This document shows positions 9,263 to 18,000 of a DNA stretch of 38,964 nucleotides, piece by piece; position 1 is the first letter of the stretch, and every line of letters begins with the position of its first letter. The stretch spans positions 1-38,964 of the forward strand of contig JAQWJH010000066.1 of the NCBI GenBank assembly GCA_029248455.1. The letters are read 5' to 3'. Position numbers and translations under genes: made by a program. A model generated the notes under the pieces. It had not been told where the DNA came from, ran no database searches, and saw only the letters and a list, made by a program, of their open reading frames with translations. The DNA is from Flavobacteriaceae bacterium (GTDB lineage: Bacteria; Bacteroidota; Bacteroidia; Flavobacteriales; Flavobacteriaceae).

Positions 9263-12076
9263 TTAACAAACTATATTGATTATTTTTTTAGGAACAATAA
9301 TTACTTTTTTTATTTCTTTGTCATCAAGATATTTAAGTGTTTTTTCGTGATTTAAGATAATTTTTTTTATTTCATCAATATTCAAAGAAATATCTAAGTT
9401 TAATTTAAACCTTAATTTACCATTAAAAGAAACTGGATATTCGATATTACTTTCTTTAACGAACTCTGGATTAAAAATTGGATAATTCACTTTAGAAATA
9501 GATTGATTGTTTCCTAATTTATTCCACAATTCTTCACAAATGTGAGGGGCAAAAGGAGAAAGAAGAACACAAAGATCTTTTAAGATTAACCTATTATTAC
9601 AATTCAACGAATTCAATTCATTAACACAAATCATAAACGCACTAACGGCCGTATTAAAAGAAAAATTCTCTATGTCTTGACTAACTTTATTTATTGTTTT
9701 ATGAAGTATTTTTAATTCATCTTTTGAGGGTTCTTGGTCATTTATTAAAAAAATATCGTTTTTATAAAATAGATTCCAAAATTTATTTAAAAAAGAAAAT
9801 GTTCCAGTAATTCCTGCGGTATTCCAGGGTTTAGCTTGATCAATTGGACCAAGAAACATCTCATATAATCTTAACGTATCAGCTCCATATTTATCACATA
9901 TATCATCTGGATTGACTACATTATATTTAGATTTTGACATTTTTTCAACCTCTCTTTTTACAAAAAATTTATTGTTTTCCAGTTCGAATTTTGAATTAGA
10001 AAATTGAGGTTGCCAGTTTTTAAGTTCATCAATATTGAGTTCATTATTTGAATTAACAAATTTAATATCCACATGAATTGCTTGAACATTTTTATCTTTT
10101 ACAAGACCACAAGAAAAATATTTATCAGAACCATTTAACCTGTATACATATGCACTATTTCCTAAAATCATACCCTGATTAATTAATTTTTTAGCATAAT
10201 CTGGCACTGGCACTAAATTGTGGTCATATAAAAAATATTGCCAGAACCTTGAATATAACAAATGACCTGTAGCATGTTCACTTCCTCCAACATATAAATC
10301 AACTTCTCTCCAATAATCCAAAGACTGTTTAGAGGCAAAAAAGTCACTATTATTTGGATCCATATATCTGTTAAAATACCATGAGCTTCCAGCCCAACCA
10401 GGCATTGTGTTGAGCTCCATTGGAAAGATATTCTTGTTATCAATTAGCGAATTTTCAACGATCATATTTTTTTTAATATCCCAGGCCCAGCACTTTGAAT
10501 TTCCTAAGGGGGGTTTTCCGTCTTCTGTTGGCAAATATTTATCTACATCAGGTAATATAATTGGTAAATATTTTTCATTAATCATTACGGGGTAGTTATT
10601 TTTATAATACACTGGGAATGGTTCTCCCCAATATCTTTGCCTACTAAAAACTGCATCTCTCAATTTATAGTTTATTTTATGAACGCCTTTATCTATCTTA
10701 ACCAGTTCTTTTATTGCTTTTGAGGTTGCTTCACTAAAGTTCATGCCATCTAAAAATTTAGAATTTATTAGTTCAAACTTTTCTTTAGAATGGTAAGCTT
10801 CTTTGGAGATATCAATATCTTTAAAAATATTTATTATTGGTATTTTAAAAAATTTAGCAAAGTTATAATCTCTTTGATCACCACAAGGAACAGCCATAAC
10901 TGCACCAGTTCCATAACTTGCCAAAACATAATCTGAAATCCAAATAGGAAGTTTTTTTTTGGTTAAAGGATGAATAGCATATCCACCTGTAAAAACACCA
11001 CTTATTGTTTTAACATCAGAAATTCTATCTCTTTCAGTTTTTTTTGAAGATTCTAGTATATAATCATCTACTTTACTTTTATTTTCTTTTGATGTTATTT
11101 TACTGACAAAAGGATGTTCTGGTGCTAAAGTGATAAATGTAACGCCAAAAATTGTATCAGCTCTGGTTGTGAAAGCTTCAATTTCTTTTTCAAAATTCTC
11201 AATATCAAATTTTACTAAAGCTCCTTCAGATTTTCCTATCCAATTTCTTTGCATTTCCTTTAAAGGATCCGGCCAGTCAATATTATTAAGTCCATTTAAT
11301 AACCTTTCTGAAAAAGCAGAAATTCTAATACTCCACTGAGTCATTTTTTTTCTAATAACCTCATGACCTCCTCTTTCTGACAAACCGTCCACAACTTCGT
11401 CATTAGCCAAAACAGTCCCTAATTTGGGACACCAATTCACATCAATTTCAGACAAATAAGCTAATCTGTAACACAGTAAAATATTTTCTTTTTTAGGTTC
11501 AGAAAAAAGATTCCATTCTTCAGAGTTAAAAAATTCTATTGCATCTGAGACACATGCATTAATATTTTTATTTCCTTTTTTTTCAAAAATATTAACTAAT
11601 TCTTCAACTGGTTTAGATTTGTCTGAATCAAAATCATACCATGAATTATAAAGTTTTATAAACATCCATTGAGTCCATTTATAATAATCTTTGTTCGATG
11701 TTCTGATCTCTCTAGACCAATCAAAAGAGAAGCCTAATCGATCTAATTGTTCACGATATCTTTTAATATTTTCATTCGTAGTTTCAACTGGGTGTCTTCC
11801 AGTTTGAATAGCATATTGTTCTGCTGGTAGTCCAAATGAATCATAACCTTGAGGGTGTAATACATTAAATCCTTTATGCCTTTTAAATCTTGAGTAAATA
11901 TCACTTGCTATATAGCCAAGCGGATGGCCTACGTGAAGGCCTGCTCCAGAAGGATAAGGAAACATGTCCATTACATAATATTTGGGCAAGCTCTTGTTAT
12001 TTAAAGCTTTGAAAACTTGATTTTTTGACCAATATTTTTGCCACTTAGATTCAACTTCTTTAAAGTTATAAGACAT
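9263..12076 (-). CDS. leuS: Leucyl-tRNA synthetase
   Basis: 937 aa; PYPSGAGLHVGHPLGY (HIGH), editing domain TTRADTIFGVTF, KMSKSKYNVVNPD (KMSKS). Confidence 0.98.
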   Translation of the reverse strand: MSYNFKEVESKWQKYWSKNQVFKALNNKSLPKYYVMDMFPYPSGAGLHVGHPLGYIASDIYSRFKRHKGFNVLHPQGYDSFGLPAEQYAIQTGRHPVETTNENIKRYREQLDRLGFSFDWSREIRTSNKDYYKWTQWMFIKLYNSWYDFDSDKSKPVEELVNIFEKKGNKNINACVSDAIEFFNSEEWNLFSEPKKENILLCYRLAYLSEIDVNWCPKLGTVLANDEVVDGLSERGGHEVIRKKMTQWSIRISAFSERLLNGLNNIDWPDPLKEMQRNWIGKSEGALVKFDIENFEKEIEAFTTRADTIFGVTFITLAPEHPFVSKITSKENKSKVDDYILESSKKTERDRISDVKTISGVFTGGYAIHPLTKKKLPIWISDYVLASYGTGAVMAVPCGDQRDYNFAKFFKIPIINIFKDIDISKEAYHSKEKFELINSKFLDGMNFSEATSKAIKELVKIDKGVHKINYKLRDAVFSRQRYWGEPFPVYYKNNYPVMINEKYLPIILPDVDKYLPTEDGKPPLGNSKCWAWDIKKNMIVENSLIDNKNIFPMELNTMPGWAGSSWYFNRYMDPNNSDFFASKQSLDYWREVDLYVGGSEHATGHLLYSRFWQYFLYDHNLVPVPDYAKKLINQGMILGNSAYVYRLNGSDKYFSCGLVKDKNVQAIHVDIKFVNSNNELNIDELKNWQPQFSNSKFELENNKFFVKREVEKMSKSKYNVVNPDDICDKYGADTLRLYEMFLGPIDQAKPWNTAGITGTFSFLNKFWNLFYKNDIFLINDQEPSKDELKILHKTINKVSQDIENFSFNTAVSAFMICVNELNSLNCNNRLILKDLCVLLSPFAPHICEELWNKLGNNQSISKVNYPIFNPEFVKESNIEYPVSFNGKLRFKLNLDISLNIDEIKKIILNHEKTLKYLDDKEIKKVIIVPKKIINIVC

Positions 12077-12185
12077 ATTGTTAAATAAAGTAACAAAAAT
12101 ACATTTATTGTAGGAATAGGAAAAGTTTAAATGATCTATGTAAAAATTAAAAAGGGTTTGTTATTTTTACTAAAACAAAAATAAT

Positions 12186-13049
12186 TTGTCAAAAAATAAA
12201 AACAAAAGATTACTGTCATCTTATTTCTTTGTTACCATTAGTATTTCTATTGTACTCTACATAATGGGTGCATTTTTTCTCCTTGCTTTCAATGCAAAAA
12301 AAATATCAAATGATTTTAAAGAAAAAATTCCTATCACAATTTATTTAAAAGATTCAGCAAAAAAAATTGAAATAGCTCAAATTCAAAAAAAAATTAGATT
12401 AAAAGATTATACCAGTTCCATGAATTATATTTCAAAAGAGAAGGGTGCCGAAATATTAATTGAAGAAATTGAAGAAAATTTTTTAGAATTTTTAGGAACT
12501 AATCCAATATTAAACTCAATTGACATTTATTTAAAATCTGACTTTGTTAAATCGGACATACTAAATCAAATTTCAAAAAATTTTAGTGAAATAAAATTTG
12601 TAGATGAAGTTCGTTATGACGCTCCTTTAGTTTCGTTAATTAATGAAAATTTAATGAAAATTAAATTTTGGGTTTTGATATTCGCTTCGTTTTTTTTAGT
12701 TATCTCTATTTTAATTATTAACAGTTCCATAAGACTTTCCATATACTCTAATAGAATGATTATTAAAACAATGCAATTAGTTGGGGCAACAAAAAAATTC
12801 ATTAGAAAACCCTTTATTAATACTCATATTTATCTTGGCATCATAAGTTCATTTATAGCGATTAGTTTTTTAAGTTTTTCGTTATTATACATTGAGAAAA
12901 ATGTTATTGAATTAAACTTAATTTCTGAAATTGAAATAATACTTGGACTATTTACCAGTATATTACTTTTCAGTATAGTTATTACATCAATATGTACTTA
13001 TCTTGCTACTCAAAGATTTTTAAAATTAAAAATTGATCAACTTTATTAA
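12186..13049 (+). CDS. ftsX: Cell division protein FtsX
   Basis: 287 aa, TTG start; N-terminal TM, periplasmic loop (IPITIYLKDSAKK..), MQLVGATKKFIRKPF motif, 4 TM topology. Confidence 0.9.
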   Translation: MSKNKNKRLLSSYFFVTISISIVLYIMGAFFLLAFNAKKISNDFKEKIPITIYLKDSAKKIEIAQIQKKIRLKDYTSSMNYISKEKGAEILIEEIEENFLEFLGTNPILNSIDIYLKSDFVKSDILNQISKNFSEIKFVDEVRYDAPLVSLINENLMKIKFWVLIFASFFLVISILIINSSIRLSIYSNRMIIKTMQLVGATKKFIRKPFINTHIYLGIISSFIAISFLSFSLLYIEKNVIELNLISEIEIILGLFTSILLFSIVITSICTYLATQRFLKLKIDQLY

Positions 13050-13295
13050 ATGAAAAAAAATAAAAAAAATACTGAAGATTTTATTTTTGAAAAGAAAAAC
13101 TTCCAAGTAATGTTAATTGGAATAGTTTTTATAGCGGTTGGCTTTGTACTTATGTCTGGTGGAGGGAGTGAAGATCCAAATGTTTATAACCCTGAAATAT
13201 ATAATTTTAGGAGAATTAGATTAGCACCAACCCTAGTTTTAATCGGATTTGGAATTCAAGTTTACGCTATTTTATTAAAACCAAAAAATAAATAA
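13050..13295 (+). CDS. DUF3098 family small membrane protein
   Basis: 81 aa; two TM segments with FVLMSGGGSEDPNVYNPEIYNFRRIRLAPTLVLIGF; lies between ftsX and uppP, as I recall for other Bacteroidota. Confidence 0.82.
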   Translation: MKKNKKNTEDFIFEKKNFQVMLIGIVFIAVGFVLMSGGGSEDPNVYNPEIYNFRRIRLAPTLVLIGFGIQVYAILLKPKNK

Positions 13296-13326
13296 CATAA
13301 TGGATTATTTAGAATCCATTATGTTA
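13293..13326 (+). promoter_or_regulatory. Perfect inverted repeat (14-bp arms, 6-nt loop) spanning the DUF3098 stop and uppP start
   Basis: TAACATAATGGATT (13293-13306) - ATTTAG - AATCCATTATGTTA (13313-13326); the arms are exact reverse complements. Confidence 0.75.
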
Positions 13327-14088
13327 GGTGTCATACAAGGTTTAACTGAATTTCTGCCAATTTCATCAAGTGGTCATTTAGAGATTTCCAAAGTAATTTT
13401 AGGAAATACACTTTCAAATAAAGAAAGTCTCCTTTTTACAATTGTTCTACACTGTGCAACTGCTTTTAGTACCATCTTTTTTTTCAGAAAAGAACTAATG
13501 GAAATAATTAATGGATTATTTAGCTCCAATTGTAACGACTCTCATAGTTTTTCTGTTCAAATAATAATTTCAATGATTCCAGCAGTTTTCATTGGTCTTT
13601 TTTTTGAGGAAAATATAAACTCTTTATTTGATGGAAATTTAATTCTGGTAGGTTCGATGCTTTTTATAACAGCCTTACTTTTATTTCTTTCCGATTTTCT
13701 CAAAATGAAAAAAAATAAAATTGGTTTTAAAAATAGTTTTTTAATTGGTATTGCTCAAGCCGTGGCAATTTTACCTGGAATTTCAAGAAGTGGAGCAACA
13801 ATAGCCTCAGCTGTTATTTTGGGAATTGATAGAGAAAAAGCTGCTAGATTCTCATTTATAATGGTAATTCCGTTAATTCTTGGAAGCATGGCTAAATCAT
13901 TAATTGAAACTGATATAAACTTCCAAAATTTTGATTTAATTTCACTTTCGCTTGGTTTCTTTTCTGCTTTTTTCACCGGACTCCTAGCGTGTAAATGGAT
14001 GATTTCATTGGTTAAAAAAAGTAAACTTTATTATTTCTCGATATATTGTATCATTCTCGGCTCCATATGTATTATTTATTCAACCTAA
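13300..14088 (+). CDS. uppP: Undecaprenyl-diphosphate phosphatase
   Basis: 262 aa; GVIQGLTEFLPISSSGHLEI and LPGISRSGATI motifs. Confidence 0.97.
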   Translation: MDYLESIMLGVIQGLTEFLPISSSGHLEISKVILGNTLSNKESLLFTIVLHCATAFSTIFFFRKELMEIINGLFSSNCNDSHSFSVQIIISMIPAVFIGLFFEENINSLFDGNLILVGSMLFITALLLFLSDFLKMKKNKIGFKNSFLIGIAQAVAILPGISRSGATIASAVILGIDREKAARFSFIMVIPLILGSMAKSLIETDINFQNFDLISLSLGFFSAFFTGLLACKWMISLVKKSKLYYFSIYCIILGSICIIYST

Positions 14089-14790
14089 ATGAATTTTAGT
14101 AAAGAATCTTTTATTAATGGAAAATTAATTTTAATAAACAAACCGGTTGGTTGGACCTCTTTCCAGGTTGTGAACAAAATAAGATGGTTAATCAAATCTT
14201 CATATGATTTAAAAAAAATTAAAGTCGGTCATGCTGGAACTTTAGATCCATTGGCACAGGGACTTCTTATTATTTGTACTGGAAAACTAACCAAAAAAAT
14301 TACTGAATTTCAAAATGAAAAGAAAGGATATTGTGGAACTTTCTTTCTTGGAGCAACCACTCCTTCGTTTGATTTAGAAACAGAAATTGATTCAAAAAGT
14401 TCAATTGAAAATATTGATTCAAACATACTGGAAGCTACTGCTAAAAAATTTTTAGGCTGTATAAATCAAACTCCACCTATTTATTCAGCTCTTAAGGTCA
14501 ATGGAAAGAAACTTTATGATTATGCTAGAAAAGGTGAGCAGGTTAAACTTAAAAAGCGTGAAATAAATATTTTTAAATTTGAACTTAATTCAGTTAAACT
14601 TCCACTTATTGATTTTGAAATTGAATGTAGTAAAGGAACCTACATAAGGTCTATTGCAAATGATTTCGGAAAAGAGTTAAAAGTTGGTGCTTACTTACAT
14701 AAGTTAATAAGAACCAGCATTGGAGATTTTAAACTTAGCAATGCTTTAAGTATTGATGATTTTCAAAAAAAAATAAAAAAATTAAGCTAA
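14089..14790 (+). CDS. truB: tRNA pseudouridine(55) synthase
   Basis: 233 aa; INKPVGWTSFQVVNKIRW, GHAGTLDPLAQGLLIICTG, QTPPIYSALKVNGKKLYDYAR, CSKGTYIRSIA. Confidence 0.97.
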   Translation: MNFSKESFINGKLILINKPVGWTSFQVVNKIRWLIKSSYDLKKIKVGHAGTLDPLAQGLLIICTGKLTKKITEFQNEKKGYCGTFFLGATTPSFDLETEIDSKSSIENIDSNILEATAKKFLGCINQTPPIYSALKVNGKKLYDYARKGEQVKLKKREINIFKFELNSVKLPLIDFEIECSKGTYIRSIANDFGKELKVGAYLHKLIRTSIGDFKLSNALSIDDFQKKIKKLS

Positions 14791-15414
14791 GTATTTTAAA
14801 AATTCTGATCTAGGAATTATTTCAGCACCTAAACTTTTTAAATGAGCGCTTGGAACCTGGCAATCAATTAATTTATAGTCATTTTTTAATAGCTCCTTTA
14901 CCAAAAAAATAAAAGCTATTTTACTTGCATTATTTGTTTTTGTAAACATACTTTCCCCGCAAAAAACGTTTCCTAAATCAATTCCATAAAGCCCTCCTAC
15001 TAATTCGTAATTTTCCCAAACTTCAACAGAATAGGCATACCCTTTGTCATGTAGTATTTTATAAGCCTTCATTAAACCATCAGTTATCCAAGTACCATTT
15101 TGTCCAAACCTTTTAACTTTTGCACAGGCATTGACAACTTCCATAAAAGACTTGTTGAATGTAATTTGAAATGGGTTATTCTTTAAAATTTTTTTTGTTG
15201 ATTTAGATATTCTTAATTTTTCAGGAAATAGTACCATCCTTGGATCAGGACTCCACCAAAATAATTCATTATCATTTTCAAACCATGGGAAAATTCCCAT
15301 TTTATAAGCGAGTAATATCCTTTGAGGGTCTAAATCTCCACCAACAGCAACTATTCCCTCTTTACTAGCATTAAGTGGAGATGGAAATATATGTTCGCTG
15401 TCAAGCTTATGCAT
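14782..15414 (-). CDS. aat: Leucyl/phenylalanyl-tRNA--protein transferase
   Basis: 210 aa; [29 protein letters not shown]-like N-term, [43 protein letters not shown]. Confidence 0.96.
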   Translation of the reverse strand: [210 protein letters not shown]

Positions 15415-15419
15415 CTTTA

Positions 15420-15797
15420 CTAAAATGGAAGATCGTCTGGCTCTTCTTTATTTATCTCATCTGCAGGCTCAAATGCTTCAGCTGGAGGAACAGGTGGAAT
15501 GGCAGAATCATCATTTTCAGAAAATAATTTTTCTATTCTCCATCCTTGAATAGAGTTGAAATATTTAATTTCTCCCTGTGGACTTTCCCATTCTCGTCCT
15601 CTAAGGTTAATGTCTACCTTTACAGATTGACCAACTTGATATGAATTTAAAAGATCACACTTGTCTTGAATAAATTCAATTAATAAATCTTGCGGGTATT
15701 GTTCTTCAGTTGTAATAACTACTTCTCTTTTTTTAAAACCATTTGATCCATATTCTTTGGTCTCATTTATCAACTTTAACTTGCCTGTAATATCCAT
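15420..15797 (-). CDS. DUF3127 family protein; OB-fold/SSB-like with a C-terminal DDLPF tip
   Basis: 125 aa; MDITGKLKLINETKEYGSNGFKKREVVITTEEQYPQDLLIEFIQDKCDLL..., acidic linker, ends ...EEPDDLPF. Confidence 0.85.
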   Translation of the reverse strand: MDITGKLKLINETKEYGSNGFKKREVVITTEEQYPQDLLIEFIQDKCDLLNSYQVGQSVKVDINLRGREWESPQGEIKYFNSIQGWRIEKLFSENDDSAIPPVPPAEAFEPADEINKEEPDDLPF

Positions 15798-15885
15798 AAT
15801 ATATAAATTAACTCTAAAATTAAATAAATTTTAGTGCACAACTAAAGGAAAAAAAACTTTTATATTAGATTATATTAACAATATT

Positions 15886-17061
15886 TTGATCAAAACTAAC
15901 CCAAGTTTCAATATACTTAGATTAACCCTTGCAATATCACTGGCTATAGGTGTGTTTTTAATACTAATCAACACAAATAAAATAATAGATTATACAAGAA
16001 GTGAGGAGCGTAAAAAAATAGAACTTTGGGCTTCAGCTCAGAAAAACTTTATTGAAAATAAGAATTTAGACGATGATATTGGAGAATTAACGTTAATGAT
16101 ATTAACTGAAAGTTTTGAAAATCCCATAATACAAGTTGATGCCAATGGTAAAATATTATCTCATAAAAATATTTTTGAGAATAATATTATTGAAATAGAT
16201 TCTATTAAATTAAAAAATGTATTAGAGAAAATATCTATTGAAAATGATCCAATACTAATTAAATATAGTAATAGTATTAATCAAAAATTGTATTATGGCA
16301 ATTCACCAATTCTATATAAAATTAAATTTTATCCATTCGGCCTTTTAATTGTTGGATTACTATTTTCAATTACTTTATTTATATATTACAAATCTTCAAT
16401 TACTTCAAATCAAAATAAAATTTGGGCTTCATTTGCTAAGGAAACAGCTCATCAAATAGGCACTCCATTGTCTTCTTTAATGGGTTGGTCTACTATACTA
16501 AAAGATGAAAAAATTGACAGTGATATTATTGCTGAAATTGAAAAAGATATAGAAAGGTTAAATAAAATCACAAAAAGATTTTCTGAAATAGGGTCTGTTC
16601 CCAAGCTTTCTAAAGAAAATGTAAATGAAACATTGAATAATTTCATTACATATTTAAACAAAAGAAATTCTTCACTAATTGAATTAAAATTTAACCCTTG
16701 TAATGAAGTTATCCATTTTAGAATTAATAAAACTTTGTTTGAATGGGTAATTGAAAATTTAATTAAAAATGCTATTGACTCTATGAATGGAAAAGGAATT
16801 ATAGAAATAAATGTATTAAAATCAAATAGTAATGTTCAAGTAGAGATTAAGGATAGCGGAAAAGGAATTTTAAAAGAAAATTATAATAAAATATTTAATC
16901 CTGGCTTTTCATTAAAGAAAAAAGGTTGGGGATTGGGTTTATCCTTGTCAAAACGAATTATAAATTTGTACCATGGCGGTAATATATATGTAAAAGATTC
17001 TAAGATTAATAGTGGGTCAACATTGGTGATAAGCCTACCCTTGATTATAGAAAGTTCTTAA
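15886..17061 (+). CDS. Membrane-anchored sensor histidine kinase (no adjacent response regulator)
   Basis: 391 aa, TTG start; two TM, H-box AKETAHQIGTPLSSLMGW, N-box ENLIKNAIDSM, G-boxes DSGKGI and GWGLGLSLSKRI. Confidence 0.93.
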   Translation: MIKTNPSFNILRLTLAISLAIGVFLILINTNKIIDYTRSEERKKIELWASAQKNFIENKNLDDDIGELTLMILTESFENPIIQVDANGKILSHKNIFENNIIEIDSIKLKNVLEKISIENDPILIKYSNSINQKLYYGNSPILYKIKFYPFGLLIVGLLFSITLFIYYKSSITSNQNKIWASFAKETAHQIGTPLSSLMGWSTILKDEKIDSDIIAEIEKDIERLNKITKRFSEIGSVPKLSKENVNETLNNFITYLNKRNSSLIELKFNPCNEVIHFRINKTLFEWVIENLIKNAIDSMNGKGIIEINVLKSNSNVQVEIKDSGKGILKENYNKIFNPGFSLKKKGWGLGLSLSKRIINLYHGGNIYVKDSKINSGSTLVISLPLIIESS

Positions 17062-17434
17062 TTTTTTCTGCAATTTCCTCAAAATTCTCGTGACTACATT
17101 TTTTTTTGTGTTTAAAATCGACATCTTTCATTGAATTTATTGGAATAAGATGCACATGAGCATGAGGAACTTCTAACCCAATTACTGACATGGCCACTCT
17201 TTCGCATGGTATTGCTTTTTTTATAGCAATAGCTATGACTTTAGAAAAATTTAGTAAATCACTATATAATTTTGATTCTAGGTCGAAAATATAGTCTTCT
17301 TCAACTTTAGGGATACAAAGGGTATGTCCTAATGAATTTGGGTTTACATCCAAAAAAGCAAAACAATTTTCTGTTTCAGCTATTTTATAGCACGGTATTT
17401 CGTTTTTAATAATCTTGCTGAAAATTGATCCCAA
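17045..17434 (-). CDS. HIT family protein
   Basis: 129 aa; IFSKIIKNEIPCYKIAE, FLDVNPNSLGHTLCIPK, PHAHVHLIPI (HxHxH). Confidence 0.95.
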   Translation of the reverse strand: MGSIFSKIIKNEIPCYKIAETENCFAFLDVNPNSLGHTLCIPKVEEDYIFDLESKLYSDLLNFSKVIAIAIKKAIPCERVAMSVIGLEVPHAHVHLIPINSMKDVDFKHKKKCSHENFEEIAEKIKNFL

Positions 17435-17439
17435 ATCAG

Positions 17440-17913
17440 TTATCTGTTAATTGAAATGATTTCAAACTTCAAAGTTCCGTTGGGAACTGTGACCTTTGCA
17501 ACTTCACCTACTTTTTTTCCAAGTAATCCTTTTCCGATTGGTGAATTAACAGATATTTTTCCAGACTTTAAATCGGCTTCGCTTTCTGCAACTAGTGTAT
17601 AATTCATTTCCATTTGATTATTTAGATTTTTAATCTTTACCTTGGATAAAACTAAAACCTTAGATAAATCAAGTTGCGATTCATCAATTAATCTAGCATT
17701 AGCAACAATATCTTCCATTTTAGAAATTTTCATTTCTAACATCCCTTGTGCTTCCTTAGCAGCATCGTATTCAGCGTTTTCACTTAAATCACCTTTATCT
17801 CTTGCTTCAGCTATGGCGTTTGAAGCTTTAGGTCTTTCAATATCTTTAAGATGATTTAACTCGTCTTTTAATTTTTTTAACCCTTCTTTAGTATAATAAG
17901 AAACCTCACTCAT
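17440..17913 (-). CDS. greA: Transcription elongation factor GreA
   Basis: 157 aa; YYTKEGLKKLKDELNHLK, GDLSENAEYDAAKEAQ, SPIGKGLLGKKVGEVAKVTVPNG. Confidence 0.97.
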   Translation of the reverse strand: MSEVSYYTKEGLKKLKDELNHLKDIERPKASNAIAEARDKGDLSENAEYDAAKEAQGMLEMKISKMEDIVANARLIDESQLDLSKVLVLSKVKIKNLNNQMEMNYTLVAESEADLKSGKISVNSPIGKGLLGKKVGEVAKVTVPNGTLKFEIISINR

Positions 17914-17925
17914 CGTTATCTATTT

Positions 17926-17963
17926 AAAAAAAAATCCCTATTTAAATGGGATAACCAAATATA
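17926..17963 (-). promoter_or_regulatory. greA upstream region: -7-like TATATTTG box followed by a short hairpin and U-tract
   Basis: Minus-strand TATATTTG (17963-17956), 5-bp stem ATCCC/GGGAT (17952-17934), then 9 T (17934-17926), before the greA ATG at 17913. Confidence 0.4.
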
Positions 17964-18000
17964 CAAAATTATTAAATGAATTATTTTTTACTTACTTTCA

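Noticed and set aside
10213-11339. Small ORFs 10213-10443 (-), 10407-10595 (+) and 11130-11339 (+) within leuS
   Set aside because: Alternative-frame or antisense reads of leuS, which has complete motifs in its own frame.
12614-13976. Minus ORFs 12614-12802 and 13755-13976
   Set aside because: Antisense to ftsX and uppP; shadow ORFs.
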